Below, in pieces: positions 1 to 9,800 of a DNA stretch of 64,000 nucleotides. A program made the position numbers and the translations under genes. Under the pieces are notes generated by a model, which saw nothing but the letters and a program-made list of their open reading frames with translations, searched no databases and was not told the DNA's origin. The stretch's first letter is position 1. Each line of letters opens with the position of its first letter. This stretch comes from Wocania ichthyoenteri Th78 (GTDB lineage Bacteria > Bacteroidota > Bacteroidia > Flavobacteriales > Flavobacteriaceae), in the NCBI RefSeq assembly GCF_000789235.1, contig NZ_KN525716.1, forward strand, positions 1,256,501 through 1,320,500. The letters are read 5' to 3'.

Positions 1-108
1 ATCTGAAAAATTACATCCTACATAATTATAAAGATTCTTATTCTTTTATTGTGTTAATAGTCTTTGCGCGTAGATTGAATGGTTATTTATATAATGTCTG
101 ACCGATAT

Positions 109-222
109 GCAACCGTTAGGGATTGAGGCATTTGTTGAAGCTCTTTTTGTGTTGTTGCACCTATGCAACACAAAAAAGCGACTGCCGAAAGCACGACCTT
201 GCCTTTTTGCAAGGAAACGCCT
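109..222 (+). ncRNA. Candidate structured RNA element (two hairpins)
   Basis: This is a non-coding stretch ending just beyond the 3' end of the convergent porin gene. Hairpin 1 has an 8-bp outer stem (TTTTTGTG 144-151 with CACAAAAA 169-176), a 3-nt bulge, and a 5-bp inner stem (TTGCA 155-159 with TGCAA 164-168) closing a CCTA loop. Hairpin 2 pairs CCTTGC (197-202) with GCAAGG (209-214). The flanking single-stranded parts GGGATTGAGGC and GAAAGCACGACC are of a kind I recall recurring between genes in Flavobacteriia, possibly the element called Flavo-1. That name comes from memory and is unverified. The strand is chosen from that resemblance. The short reading frames here show no protein-like character. 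Confidence 0.45.
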
Positions 223-232
223 TAAGAAAAAA

Positions 233-2242
233 TCACATAAAAAAGTTCCAGACTACACCAAAACGGACAGTAAAGTCTCGGTATGGATTGTTTGGTGCTG
301 CGTAATAATTATAGCCTGTGAATGCTGAATTAAAATGTTCTGCTTTTAAATAGATTCTGGTTTGACGGATTTTCGCGTTTATAAAGAAATCTAATCGTGG
401 GAATGCCCCATATTCTTTTTCTGTTTGTACGTAGAATTCTGCTAATAAAGGATCGTAGGAATTCATTTTATATTTTGTAAAATAATTCAATGTTACACCT
501 GTTTGCAGATACAGTGCTTTTTTAAATACGTGGCTTGAGTAATATAATGTGTTGCGTGTGGTAAGCTCTGGCACGTTTAGCACATTGTTTTCGTCTTGTG
601 TGTTTTGGTATAATATGGTGTTTTGTAATGCAAATTTACCTACTTTTATTTCTCTATCTAATTTAACCCTTAAATAACTTATTGATTTATTATTCTGAAA
701 TGGTTTGACTGGAGCCAACTCGCCGTCTGGAATTCCTGTATTATCTCTTTTAAAATAAGTATAGTCGTTTATTGTTGAATAATCGACCAAAATATTTGCT
801 ATTTTTTCTGATTTTAGTTGAAATGCTAGTTGCTGAGTTTCGGTATTATTGAAATTATTTTTCCAATTGTAATTTATATAATTGCTTTGATATAACAATA
901 CATTGTAATTTGGTGCTTTAGAACTGTGATTTATTGATGCTGTTGCTGATAAATCGTTATTTAGTTTGAATGTAGCGTGCGCTTTTATAAAGTTTCCGTC
1001 GAAACCTCCCGAAACGTTTACTCCTAATTCGCCATGCAATTCGAAATTTTTAAATTGTTTGTGGTATTTTCCGCCTGCTGAAAACACACCTCCTTTTAAT
1101 CTATTAGTTATTGTATTCCCATTTAGCACCACTACTTTATTGTAACCGTAATTATAATTATTATTGCTTACATTAAATTGTAAATCGCCAATTATATTGT
1201 TGCTATAATTTAATTGGAGTTGATTGCATAGGTCTTCGAGCGTTACTCGGTCTCTGAATTTTGAACTCGTAAATGCATTGCCGAAATAAGATGTATTTGC
1301 GTTAGATTGGTCGTATTGATAGGATTTGTCTTTTAAAGATATTATATGACCTATACTTAGTTTATTTTTTGAAAGTGAATCTTTTTTTCTTAATATATTA
1401 TAGGAGTGTTCTAAATGAAAGCGTTTTCCTTTTAGAATGTTTTCGGCGTTCTCAAAATTTACTTCTAGAATTGAGCGATCTAAAAATTCTTCAACACCAT
1501 TTTCGAAATTCTCTACCATAGCATCTTGCAATCCTCCGTTTTCTTGATTTAATAAATCTTGAGTTACGATGTGCGCTCTTGCCCAATAACGTTTGTTTTT
1601 TGTTTGGTAGTTTGTTGTAAACCTGAAATTCCCTGAACTAGTTAATAGGTGTTGGTATTTTCCTAAAGACCGAAGTCCTTTATAGGCTATTGAAAAATTT
1701 AATTGTGGTGATGTGTTTACTGTAAAAAAAGAATCTGCTAATTGACCTTGCTCGAAAGCTGATTTAAACATTAATTCTGTTAATGGCGTGGGTACGCGGT
1801 AGTAATTAATATGTTCAACTTCCATATAATTGAAGTGCCTTGCTCTGGCTCCAAAACTTGGCATTAAACTAGTATTTTCAAAATTATGCGTTAGACTATT
1901 GTAGGTTTGTCCTAAGTTTGAAAATGGCATTAAGCCAAAATTATCTTTTCTTAAATAATTGAATTTGTATTCCTTCTGAATGGTTAAGGTAGTATCTACA
2001 AAAGTGGTATCGTTTTTATGAGAGATTATTAAGTAGTCTGAAATCTTTGCTTTTTCTTCTTTAGTTTTTGGATCTAATTTATCTAAGAGCTTTTTTTTAG
2101 GTTTAGGCTTACCAGATATTTTTAAACTATCTTGAGGTTTCAAAGACATAGTGTCTGTCTCTTTTAATAACTTAGGTTTTACCTGTGCGTTTACATTGCT
2201 AAACAAAAACACTAAAAACAATACTAAAATTAATCTCATCAT
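233..2242 (-). CDS. Putative outer-membrane porin (Porin_10-like)
   Basis: This is a 669-residue exported protein with a clear signal peptide (cleavage after NVNA at about residue 19). A basic, lysine-rich linker (residues 45-65) follows, then a long region rich in aromatic, Asn and alternating-hydrophobic segments typical of an outer-membrane beta-barrel. The last residues, VVWNFFM, end in aromatics as barrels often do. Overall it resembles the large flavobacterial putative-porin family. Substrate is unknown. The gene stands alone on the minus strand, with a TACTTTTG promoter-like box 18 bp upstream of the start. Family assignment is by overall character rather than a diagnostic motif. Confidence 0.7.
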   Translation of the reverse strand: MMRLILVLFLVFLFSNVNAQVKPKLLKETDTMSLKPQDSLKISGKPKPKKKLLDKLDPKTKEEKAKISDYLIISHKNDTTFVDTTLTIQKEYKFNYLRKDNFGLMPFSNLGQTYNSLTHNFENTSLMPSFGARARHFNYMEVEHINYYRVPTPLTELMFKSAFEQGQLADSFFTVNTSPQLNFSIAYKGLRSLGKYQHLLTSSGNFRFTTNYQTKNKRYWARAHIVTQDLLNQENGGLQDAMVENFENGVEEFLDRSILEVNFENAENILKGKRFHLEHSYNILRKKDSLSKNKLSIGHIISLKDKSYQYDQSNANTSYFGNAFTSSKFRDRVTLEDLCNQLQLNYSNNIIGDLQFNVSNNNYNYGYNKVVVLNGNTITNRLKGGVFSAGGKYHKQFKNFELHGELGVNVSGGFDGNFIKAHATFKLNNDLSATASINHSSKAPNYNVLLYQSNYINYNWKNNFNNTETQQLAFQLKSEKIANILVDYSTINDYTYFKRDNTGIPDGELAPVKPFQNNKSISYLRVKLDREIKVGKFALQNTILYQNTQDENNVLNVPELTTRNTLYYSSHVFKKALYLQTGVTLNYFTKYKMNSYDPLLAEFYVQTEKEYGAFPRLDFFINAKIRQTRIYLKAEHFNSAFTGYNYYAAPNNPYRDFTVRFGVVWNFFM

Positions 2243-2259
2243 AATTTAATCTTCCGAAG

Positions 2260-2267
2260 CAAAAGTA
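2260..2267 (-). promoter_or_regulatory. Promoter -7 box of the porin gene
   Basis: On the minus strand this reads TACTTTTG, an exact match to the Bacteroidota -7 consensus TAnnTTTG, 18 bp before the porin start codon. No convincing TTG -33 box is seen at the expected distance. Confidence 0.45.
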
Positions 2268-2356
2268 ATTATTTGAACGCTAATTTTAAGGAAATATTTT
2301 AAATAAACCTGTTTCTAATAATTATCTTGATATCAAAATACACTTAATGTTTATGC

Positions 2357-2388
2357 AAAAAAAAGACTGCCTTAAAAGGCAGTCTTTT
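2357..2388 (-). terminator. Intrinsic terminator of the lipoprotein gene
   Basis: A perfect 11-bp stem (2361-2371 with 2378-2388, loop TTAAAA) carries an A-run on its left flank, which becomes the U-tract on the minus strand. It sits 28 bp after the stop of the 2416-3222 lipoprotein gene and upstream of the porin, so it ends the SusC-side transcript. Confidence 0.85.
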
Positions 2389-2415
2389 AAATATTTAAAA
2401 TTTGATTATTAAATA

Positions 2416-3222
2416 TTATTTTTTTGTTAATTCAACGTTAATAATATTAGAAAATATACCTATTGATACTTGTCTAACAAAAGCTAATGATATTGAAGAC
2501 TCGCAAAGGTCTATTGCAGATGTATCAGAACTACCATCAGAATAATCTCCAAAAGCAGAAGGGTTTACAGCATATACATCACCATAAGTACTATGAACAT
2601 AAAGCACTCCTCCATTACCAAATGTAGGGAAAGATACCGTTGGATTATCTGGATTAGATGCATCGACATCTAAAACAGTTGTTCCTCCAGTTCCGTATAC
2701 ATTTGTTAAGATTAATTGGTCTCCAGTGCCTTTTTGCACTGTAACTTCATAGGTGTATTGTCCATCTTCAAGAGCATCATAAGTACCTACAAAATTATCA
2801 AGATTGTAAGGACATACTTTTATTATATTAACAACAATTTTTTCTGCGGCAAATACTCCTGGTTTTTCCTCTATTTCTAAAACTAATGTATTAGTTTCGT
2901 CAACAGAGTCAATAGTTAATACCGCTTTGTTTGCATTTGCAGGTATAGTTATTGATGAAGGTACTGTATAATCTGAAGCAGAACCTGTACTTTCTTCAGA
3001 TACAAGAATATTAAACGTTCTTGCAACTGATGAAATATCGTTAGTATAAACATTAATATCTATTGAACTTGAAGTGTTTACAGTTACACCTAAGTCAAAT
3101 TCATATTGACCAGCTGAGATTATTGTATTAAAAACGGCATCACTTTGATCATCACTATCGCAACCATTAAAGGTTAATAACGAAATTGATAAAAAGAGGA
3201 ATAATAAGTTAATTTTTTTCAT
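2416..3222 (-). CDS. Surface-type lipoprotein of unknown function, peptidase/SusCD-linked
   Basis: This 268-residue lipoprotein has a signal peptide ending in the lipobox FNGC (Cys20), followed by an acidic DSDDQSD stretch. In Bacteroidota such an acidic stretch after the Cys is associated with export to the cell surface. Residues about 35-135 look like a beta-sandwich resembling the small domains often carried by SusD-neighbour lipoproteins; the rest is beta-rich with two cysteines. I do not recognise a named family. It follows a secreted protease and a SusCD pair in the same direction, so a substrate-binding role at the surface is plausible but inferred. Its own promoter-like box (3261-3268) and a strong terminator suggest it can be transcribed separately. 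Confidence 0.75.
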   Translation of the reverse strand: MKKINLLFLFLSISLLTFNGCDSDDQSDAVFNTIISAGQYEFDLGVTVNTSSSIDINVYTNDISSVARTFNILVSEESTGSASDYTVPSSITIPANANKAVLTIDSVDETNTLVLEIEEKPGVFAAEKIVVNIIKVCPYNLDNFVGTYDALEDGQYTYEVTVQKGTGDQLILTNVYGTGGTTVLDVDASNPDNPTVSFPTFGNGGVLYVHSTYGDVYAVNPSAFGDYSDGSSDTSAIDLCESSISLAFVRQVSIGIFSNIINVELTKK

Positions 3223-3260
3223 AATGTAATTTTTTAATTATTTATTGAGTTAGTCTGTTT

Positions 3261-3268
3261 CAAATATA
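3261..3268 (-). promoter_or_regulatory. Promoter -7 box of the lipoprotein gene
   Basis: The minus strand reads TATATTTG, matching TAnnTTTG, about 39 bp before the lipoprotein start. It suggests separate transcription from the upstream protease gene. Confidence 0.4.
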
Positions 3269-3348
3269 ATATTTATTTTATAAATGTCACGTTTACAGCC
3301 ATTATCTAAACATTTTTTTGTTAAAAAAGTAAGCCATATCGACGTGTT

Positions 3349-5277
3349 TTATTTAATAACAATTTTTTTATTGTACACTGCATTTCCATCTTGAATGTTT
3401 AAGAAATAAATACCAGAATAAAATGCTTTAGTATCAATTGAATGATTAATTTTTGATGAGATAGTTTCTAAATTTTTATTATAAACTTCTCTCCCGTGTA
3501 TATCGTATAAGCTAATTTTTGTTTTATTTCTAGATGATTCAAAACTTAAGTTTAATTTTTCATCTGTTGGGTTTGGCCAAACAGCAACATTAGTAATCAA
3601 TTTATCTGATGTTCCTAAAGTTAAATTTGCTCCTGTTAAAATTAAAGAAAATGCTTGACTTCCATTAGTTAATGATCCTTTATGGGTAACCGTTAATGTG
3701 TAATTCCCAGCAATTCCAGAGTTTATATCAATGTTTTCAATATTATCAACCGTATTATCACCTTTAATAGCTGCAGCGGCGGCATTAGTATTGTCTAATT
3801 TCCAAGGTGTAAAAACTGTAGCCCCAGCATCTTCTAATCTTAAATCTAAATCGTTTATTAATCTTGGAGTTGTACTATTTAAATCGTTAGTTTGTATAGG
3901 CCCCGCTGGATCTGTCCAACAAATAGTTGCACTTATTGATCCGCTTGCACTTGCAGAAAACTGGTAGATGTATGTTCCTCCATCATTTAAAGTCTGTTCA
4001 CTTATAACAGCCACACCATTTTTATCATCCATTATAGTATTAACAGCATTTTCAACGTTTAGCAAGCCCCAACCATAAATGGGGTCTGGTCCAACTTTAG
4101 ATATATCATCTTTAGCTGTATGACAAACAAGCGCCTTAATAGAGGCAGCTCTCATATAACCAGAATTAAGCTGATTATAATATTGCTGTAAAAGTAATAA
4201 GGAGCCTGTTACGTTTGGAGACGCCATTGAAGTTCCTATATAAGTATCATATAATATACTTGATCCAGAAGGTATAACGGAAACCGGGGAATAAACTCCA
4301 GTTCCATCTCCAGCTATGTCTGGCTTAACTCTAAAATCATCAGACGGTCCAATACTACTAGTATTATGAATAGGAAATTGAAGTACATTATTCCCAACTA
4401 AAAACGGATCAGCGTTAGCCACTGTTAAATTATTTTTACAAGTTCCCAATCCACCTGGTATTTGGTCATATCCTGAGGCCATAGCATCAGGAAAATTGTC
4501 AAGTCCATTATTAGCAGCTGCTGCAACCATAAGGTAATAAGGCGCTTGATACGCTATATTATCCCAAGTATTCGTTATTGAAGTGTAGGCGCCCCGGTTA
4601 ACACCATTAGAATTACCATATGAATAAGAATGATTAGAAAGTAATAAACCATTTGATGCTTCAGCAAGCGCTTCAGTAGAATCATCAGACCAATCATAAG
4701 ATCTTAAAGTTGCTTTTGGAGCCATACCTTTAGCATCTGGATCTGCTCCTTTTGCTATAAGTGTGCCTGCTACGTGCGTAGCATGATCATCTACTGTTCC
4801 AATAAATGGTCCTCCTCCCAATTCGGGGTAAACCACTCTTGATTGTGGTATTACTTGATCATCTTTAAACTCATCATGAGTACCAAGTGCGCTCTCAGCA
4901 TCCCACACACCAACAATCATGTTCTGTCCATCTAAGTTTAAACCTAAACTTCCTCCTGTCTGTAATCTATCTGTTTTGGTTGCTTTAGCACTATTGATAT
5001 TTAGTGTTGTTGCGTAAATAGGCTTACCATCAACTATATCATAAATAGCATAAGTTTTTCCTTTAGATTTATACTTCCTTTTTGCCTGAGTTTGATTTAA
5101 ATAGTTTTCTATTCTACTTTCTCTAAGTAAAAAATCATTCTTTAATTTTGCTTTAAGTTCATTAATTTTATCAAAATCGTAAGACTCTACTATTTTTTTT
5201 CTCTCTTCTTCAGTTTGAGCAAAAAGCGACACATTAACAAAGCATAACAAGCATATAATTAATTTTAGTTTTATCAT
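3349..5277 (-). CDS. Secreted S8 (subtilisin-like) serine protease with type IX sorting domain
   Basis: This 642-residue protease has a signal peptide (to about residue 21), a propeptide-like helical region, then the S8 catalytic domain. The triad is readable as Asp126 (GVWDAE), His165 (DHATHVAG) and Ser350 (GTSMASP), with Asn256 in a likely oxyanion position (AAAANNG). Residues about 430-550 form a beta-rich domain. The last ~75 residues are a type A C-terminal sorting domain (NVAWPNPTDEKLNLSF ... IYFLNIQ ... KIVIK), which marks the protein as cargo of the type IX secretion system. That system is represented in this window by porU and porV. It lies downstream of a SusCD pair, suggesting it generates peptides for import; the substrate is inferred. 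Confidence 0.92.
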   Translation of the reverse strand: MIKLKLIICLLCFVNVSLFAQTEEERKKIVESYDFDKINELKAKLKNDFLLRESRIENYLNQTQAKRKYKSKGKTYAIYDIVDGKPIYATTLNINSAKATKTDRLQTGGSLGLNLDGQNMIVGVWDAESALGTHDEFKDDQVIPQSRVVYPELGGGPFIGTVDDHATHVAGTLIAKGADPDAKGMAPKATLRSYDWSDDSTEALAEASNGLLLSNHSYSYGNSNGVNRGAYTSITNTWDNIAYQAPYYLMVAAAANNGLDNFPDAMASGYDQIPGGLGTCKNNLTVANADPFLVGNNVLQFPIHNTSSIGPSDDFRVKPDIAGDGTGVYSPVSVIPSGSSILYDTYIGTSMASPNVTGSLLLLQQYYNQLNSGYMRAASIKALVCHTAKDDISKVGPDPIYGWGLLNVENAVNTIMDDKNGVAVISEQTLNDGGTYIYQFSASASGSISATICWTDPAGPIQTNDLNSTTPRLINDLDLRLEDAGATVFTPWKLDNTNAAAAAIKGDNTVDNIENIDINSGIAGNYTLTVTHKGSLTNGSQAFSLILTGANLTLGTSDKLITNVAVWPNPTDEKLNLSFESSRNKTKISLYDIHGREVYNKNLETISSKINHSIDTKAFYSGIYFLNIQDGNAVYNKKIVIK

Positions 5278-5357
5278 TTCTTTTTTTAATGTTAAATCTA
5301 CTATGTGTTTGAAGGGTTGATGCCTTTATAAAAAAATAGCACAAACTCTTTTAAACA

Positions 5358-5404
5358 AAATATGGAATAAATTTTTATAATTATTAAAAATTTATTCCAT
5401 ATTT
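5358..5404 (-). terminator. Long hairpin between susD-type gene and protease gene
   Basis: A perfect 20-bp inverted repeat (5358-5377 with 5385-5404, 7-nt loop TAATTAT) lies just after the SusD-type stop codon. On the minus strand it is followed by TTTTGTTTAAAAG, a weak U-tract. It probably terminates or attenuates the SusCD transcript before the protease gene, or protects its 3' end. The stem is AT-rich, so strength is uncertain. Confidence 0.6.
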
Positions 5405-5425
5405 AATAATACAAATGATTATATT

Positions 5426-6865
5426 TTATTGATTAATACTATCATCAATATTAGGGTTTACATCAATTTCTACTTGTGGAATTTTTAACCAAAATAATTC
5501 ACTATCAGCAGGTACATCAATATCTATTCTATGCAATGCATCTCTGTTAATAGGTAATCTGTATCTTTTAGCATCAAAAAATTCTACACCAATTTCACCG
5601 TACAATTCTTTACGTCTTTCTAGTAAAATTTCATCTAACAGTGCTTGACCAGAATTAGTAGACATTACTGCATTAGGATCTCTATCACTTTGCAATGCAA
5701 AAAGTATTGTTCTTGCAGGACCTTCGTTACCCATGTGGTATTGAGCCTCTGCATCAATTAATACCATTTCTGATTTTCTCATTATGGCACTATCTTCTGT
5801 TAAATCAAAAGTAAATTTAAAAGTGATAAACTCTCTGTATGGTGTTGAGGAGTTATATATATCTGCAAATAATTTTCTTTTATCTGTATCAGCAAATGTT
5901 TCTACAAAATTCTTATTCACATAAGTTCCTTTATAAAAAGCCGATGCAGATAAATGATCTGTAAAGTTAGCTGGTGCATTATAATAGTAAGTAGATTCTA
6001 CTTCATCTTGATAAAGGCCCCAAATCCATTCTGGATCTGACAAATCCATAAAACCAGAACCGTAGCTAGTAGAAACAACCGCAGAAGTAGCATCACCGCC
6101 ATAAGCTGCTTTAGCAGAACTAGAAGCTAAACCCCAATCGTCTTGAGTAACTAAAAGTACACGTGCTAATAATCCTTGAGCAACTGCTTTATTGATATAA
6201 CTTTTACCTAATCTTGTATCTGGCAAATCTGCAACAGCATCTTTAAGGTCTGATAATATTAAATCATAAACAGCACTTGTTGGGCTCGTCGGGTTACCTT
6301 CTGAAGAACCTGTAGCTGGTTCAGTATAAATAGGTAATCTTGAAGCACCACTATCTGTTGTATAATTAGGAGCAAAATCTAATGCCAATTGAAAGTAAGA
6401 AAATGCTCTTAAGGTTTTTCCAACAGCTATGAATTCTGCCTTCGAGGTATCATCTATATCGCTTTCTTCTACGCCTTTAATTAATACATTGGCATAATTT
6501 ACTATTTCGTAGTTATACTCCCAATTAAAAATAGTACGTCTGTAGTTAGGCTCTCTATTTTCGTGACCATAATCAAAATTATACCACGAGTTTTGGATAA
6601 AGTCGTTTCCTTTTACTGTTCTTGCAAAGTAAAGCGATTGCAATCCAGCGGTATCAACACTAGAATACTGACCTCTAAATCTCCTTAAAATACCTGTAAT
6701 ATAGGCTTCAACAACTGCTCTGTCTGCAAAAACTACTTCAGCAGTAACACCATCAGTGTTTTTTGGTTCTTCTAAAAATTCTTTTTGACAGCCCATTGTT
6801 ACAAAAAAAGCCGCAAGAACAATTAAGTACTTTCCCTTTAAATTAAAATTAATAATTTTTTTCAT
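5426..6865 (-). CDS. SusD/RagB-family nutrient-binding lipoprotein
   Basis: This 479-residue lipoprotein has lipobox TMGC (Cys26) followed by QKEFLEEP, a typical SusD start. The N-terminal helical TPR-like scaffold of the SusD fold and the conserved C-terminal part (LLDEILLERRKELYGEIGVEFFDAKRYR region) are both visible. SusD proteins sit on the cell surface and cap the paired SusC channel, binding substrate for TonB-driven uptake. The gene begins 11 bp after the SusC-type gene, so the two are co-transcribed. The neighbouring secreted protease suggests peptide substrates; no glycoside hydrolase is nearby. Confidence 0.93.
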   Translation of the reverse strand: MKKIINFNLKGKYLIVLAAFFVTMGCQKEFLEEPKNTDGVTAEVVFADRAVVEAYITGILRRFRGQYSSVDTAGLQSLYFARTVKGNDFIQNSWYNFDYGHENREPNYRRTIFNWEYNYEIVNYANVLIKGVEESDIDDTSKAEFIAVGKTLRAFSYFQLALDFAPNYTTDSGASRLPIYTEPATGSSEGNPTSPTSAVYDLILSDLKDAVADLPDTRLGKSYINKAVAQGLLARVLLVTQDDWGLASSSAKAAYGGDATSAVVSTSYGSGFMDLSDPEWIWGLYQDEVESTYYYNAPANFTDHLSASAFYKGTYVNKNFVETFADTDKRKLFADIYNSSTPYREFITFKFTFDLTEDSAIMRKSEMVLIDAEAQYHMGNEGPARTILFALQSDRDPNAVMSTNSGQALLDEILLERRKELYGEIGVEFFDAKRYRLPINRDALHRIDIDVPADSELFWLKIPQVEIDVNPNIDDSINQ

Positions 6866-6876
6866 TTTTCTTTTTT

Positions 6877-9800
6877 TTAAAATTGTAAAACAGCTCCAGT
6901 AGTAAAGGTTTTACTTAATGGTGATCTGTTATTAGTTGTACCAGCAAATGATTGCTCAGGTTCTATTCCTTTATGTGATTGCCAAGTTAAAATATTATCA
7001 GCTTGAATAAATAATCTTATGCTTGAAAATCCTATTTTCTCCATAGCTGATGCAGGTAAATTATAGCCAAAAGTTAAACTTTTTAATCTCACATAATCAT
7101 TGTCAAATAAAAACCTGGATGACCTACCAGCAAAATCATTATTAGAAGCTAATAATAATGGATAATCCGTAATATCTCCTGGTTGTTGCCACCTGTTAAC
7201 TACATCTGGATGATTAGAGCCTCCTGCACTCTCAAAAGTGTTAATTAAACCTGAATAATCAGTATCTAATAACTTACCTCCAAAACTAAAATTAGCAAGT
7301 ATGCTTAAATCAAAATTCTTATATTTAAAATATGTTGTTAATCCTCCTAAAACATCTGGTAAAGCACTCCCCAATTCATATTGAGTTGCATCTGCCTTAA
7401 CTTTAGTCGTAGTTCTTCCTGTAACATTACCTTCTGTATCTAAAATATCCATATACCACATACCATAGCCATCAGCAGGATCAACACCTGCCCATTCATC
7501 AATATAGAAATCATATAATGAATTACCAACTTTCCATAATTTTGAGCCATTAATAAATTCATCAGTAGTAAGTTCTGTTATTTCATTTTTATCTAATGAA
7601 AAGTTTAATCCAGCTGTCCAAGTAAAATCATCAGTAGCAGCAATAGTAGATCTTAAAGACACTTCCCATCCATAGTTTTTAATAGCTCCTATGTTGGTGG
7701 TTATTTTATCAGTACCTGCAGACCTTGGTAATGGCTTATCGTAAATTAAATCAACAGATTCTTTAGAATAATAATCTACGCTTCCTGCTAAGACACCATT
7801 AAATAATTCGAAATCGACACCAACGTTTGAAGATGCTGTTTTTTCCCAAGCAATAAATGGATCTGCAACACCATCAAGTAGAACACCTGTATTTCCTTCG
7901 TTATTCCAGCCTAAGGTAAACAATGCTTGATACGGAAAAAACCCTATCCCTCTGTTATTACCCAATTCTCCATAAGAGCCTCTAAATTTTAGGTAATTAA
8001 TTGTGTTATTGTCTTCTAAAAACCCTTCATTTGAAACTACCCAGCTACCACCAACTGAGAAGAAGTCTCCCCATCTTGTGTTTTCACTAAATCGCGTAGA
8101 GCCATCACGCCTGAAAGCCCCTTCTAGGTAATATTTTTGGCTAAAGTTATAAGCTAATCTAGCCATATAACTATTTAATCTTTCCATAGTTGTATTACCT
8201 GTAACACTTTCTGGAACAGTACTACCATCTAAAGTCTGAACATTTGGTAGGAAACCAGTTCCTTGAGCCCCTAACTCATCAAGCTCATAAGTATAAGCCT
8301 CAGTTATTAAATCTACATTTACATTGTGATTACCAAAAGACGTATTATAATTTAAACTTTGTATAGCATTTAGAGTTGTTGTAATATCTCTATCTTGATC
8401 AACTCTACCACCAATACCAGCAGCAAAACCAAATAAATCATCATCAAAACTAAAAGAATCGAATAAATAGTTTTCGTAACTTAAATTAGTTTTGAACGTT
8501 AAGCCTTCAAATAATTTAAACTCAGCAAACGCATTACCTAAGTAATTTGTTCTTCTTCTGTTTTCTTTTCCAAAATTAATACTAGAAAGTATATTTTCTC
8601 CACCACGTACTGGCCTTATCGCATTAACTGACTGACCTACTACAGCTCCATTACCTAAATCGTAAAATTTATTTCCTGTAATATCACGCAATAAAGCTCC
8701 ATTTGCATCTCTTGCATATATTGGATATATACTAGAATAACCATAAATTGAACTTATAACCTGATTAACACTTCCTGAGGTTTGATCTGGATTTCCAGAA
8801 TCTGATCTAGAGAAACTTGTATTAAACCCTACTTTAAACCAATCATTTACTTGAGACTCTAAATTTACACGAGCCGATATTCTTTCAAAATCAGATTTAA
8901 TAACTGGTCCTTCTTCATTTAAATAATCAAAAGACATAAAGTACGTAGATCTTTCACTACCACCAGATAAGCTAATGTTATGATTAACTCTTAAAGCATC
9001 TCTTCTAATAATTTCATCTTCCCAGTCTGTTTCCCATAATTTAGTTGCTGAAGTTAAATTTCCATTAGCATCAACAGGGTTAGCTACATTATAAGGATTA
9101 TAACCAAGTCTATCAACCAATCCATTAGAAGCATTTTGTGCAGCATCTGTTGGTGATTGACCTAATACATACTGATTAGTATTACGCATTGCTTCCCAAG
9201 TATACCTAAACGTATCATCGGCATCAATCAAATCGTGTAATCCCACAGTAGGATTAGAAAGCCCTATTTGTGATCTAACCGTAACTTTAGGAGCAGAATT
9301 TTTTCTCCCCTTTTTTGTAGTTATTACAATTACACCATTAGCTCCTCTAGACCCATACAACGAAGTAGAAGACGCATCTTTAAGCACAGATATAGATTCT
9401 ATTTGATCTTGACTTACTGTATTTAAATTTCCATTAAATGCCGCTCCATCCAAAACTATAAGAGGTGAAGCATCGGCATTAATACTACCAAAACCTCTAA
9501 TACGTATAGCAGGATTATTTCCTGGTTGCCCTCCTGCAGAGATAATATTTACACCAGGCACTGTACCTTGGATAGCTCTTAAAGGCGATGTTACTTGTTG
9601 ATTTCCAATAGTTTCACTACTAACAATACCTACAGAACCAACAATAGATTGTTTAGTTTGGGTACCATAAGCAACAACTACTACTTCATCTAAAGCAGCA
9701 ATATCTTCTTGCAAAGACATATTAACTGTGTTGCTTGCTCCAATAGTAGCTTGAGCATCTTTCATTCCTACAAATGAAAAAACAAGAACTTCACCAGCAG

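Noticed and set aside
107-328. Short plus-strand reading frames (60-73 codons) near the left edge
   Set aside because: They overlap the hairpin element and the antisense of the porin gene, and their composition is not protein-like.
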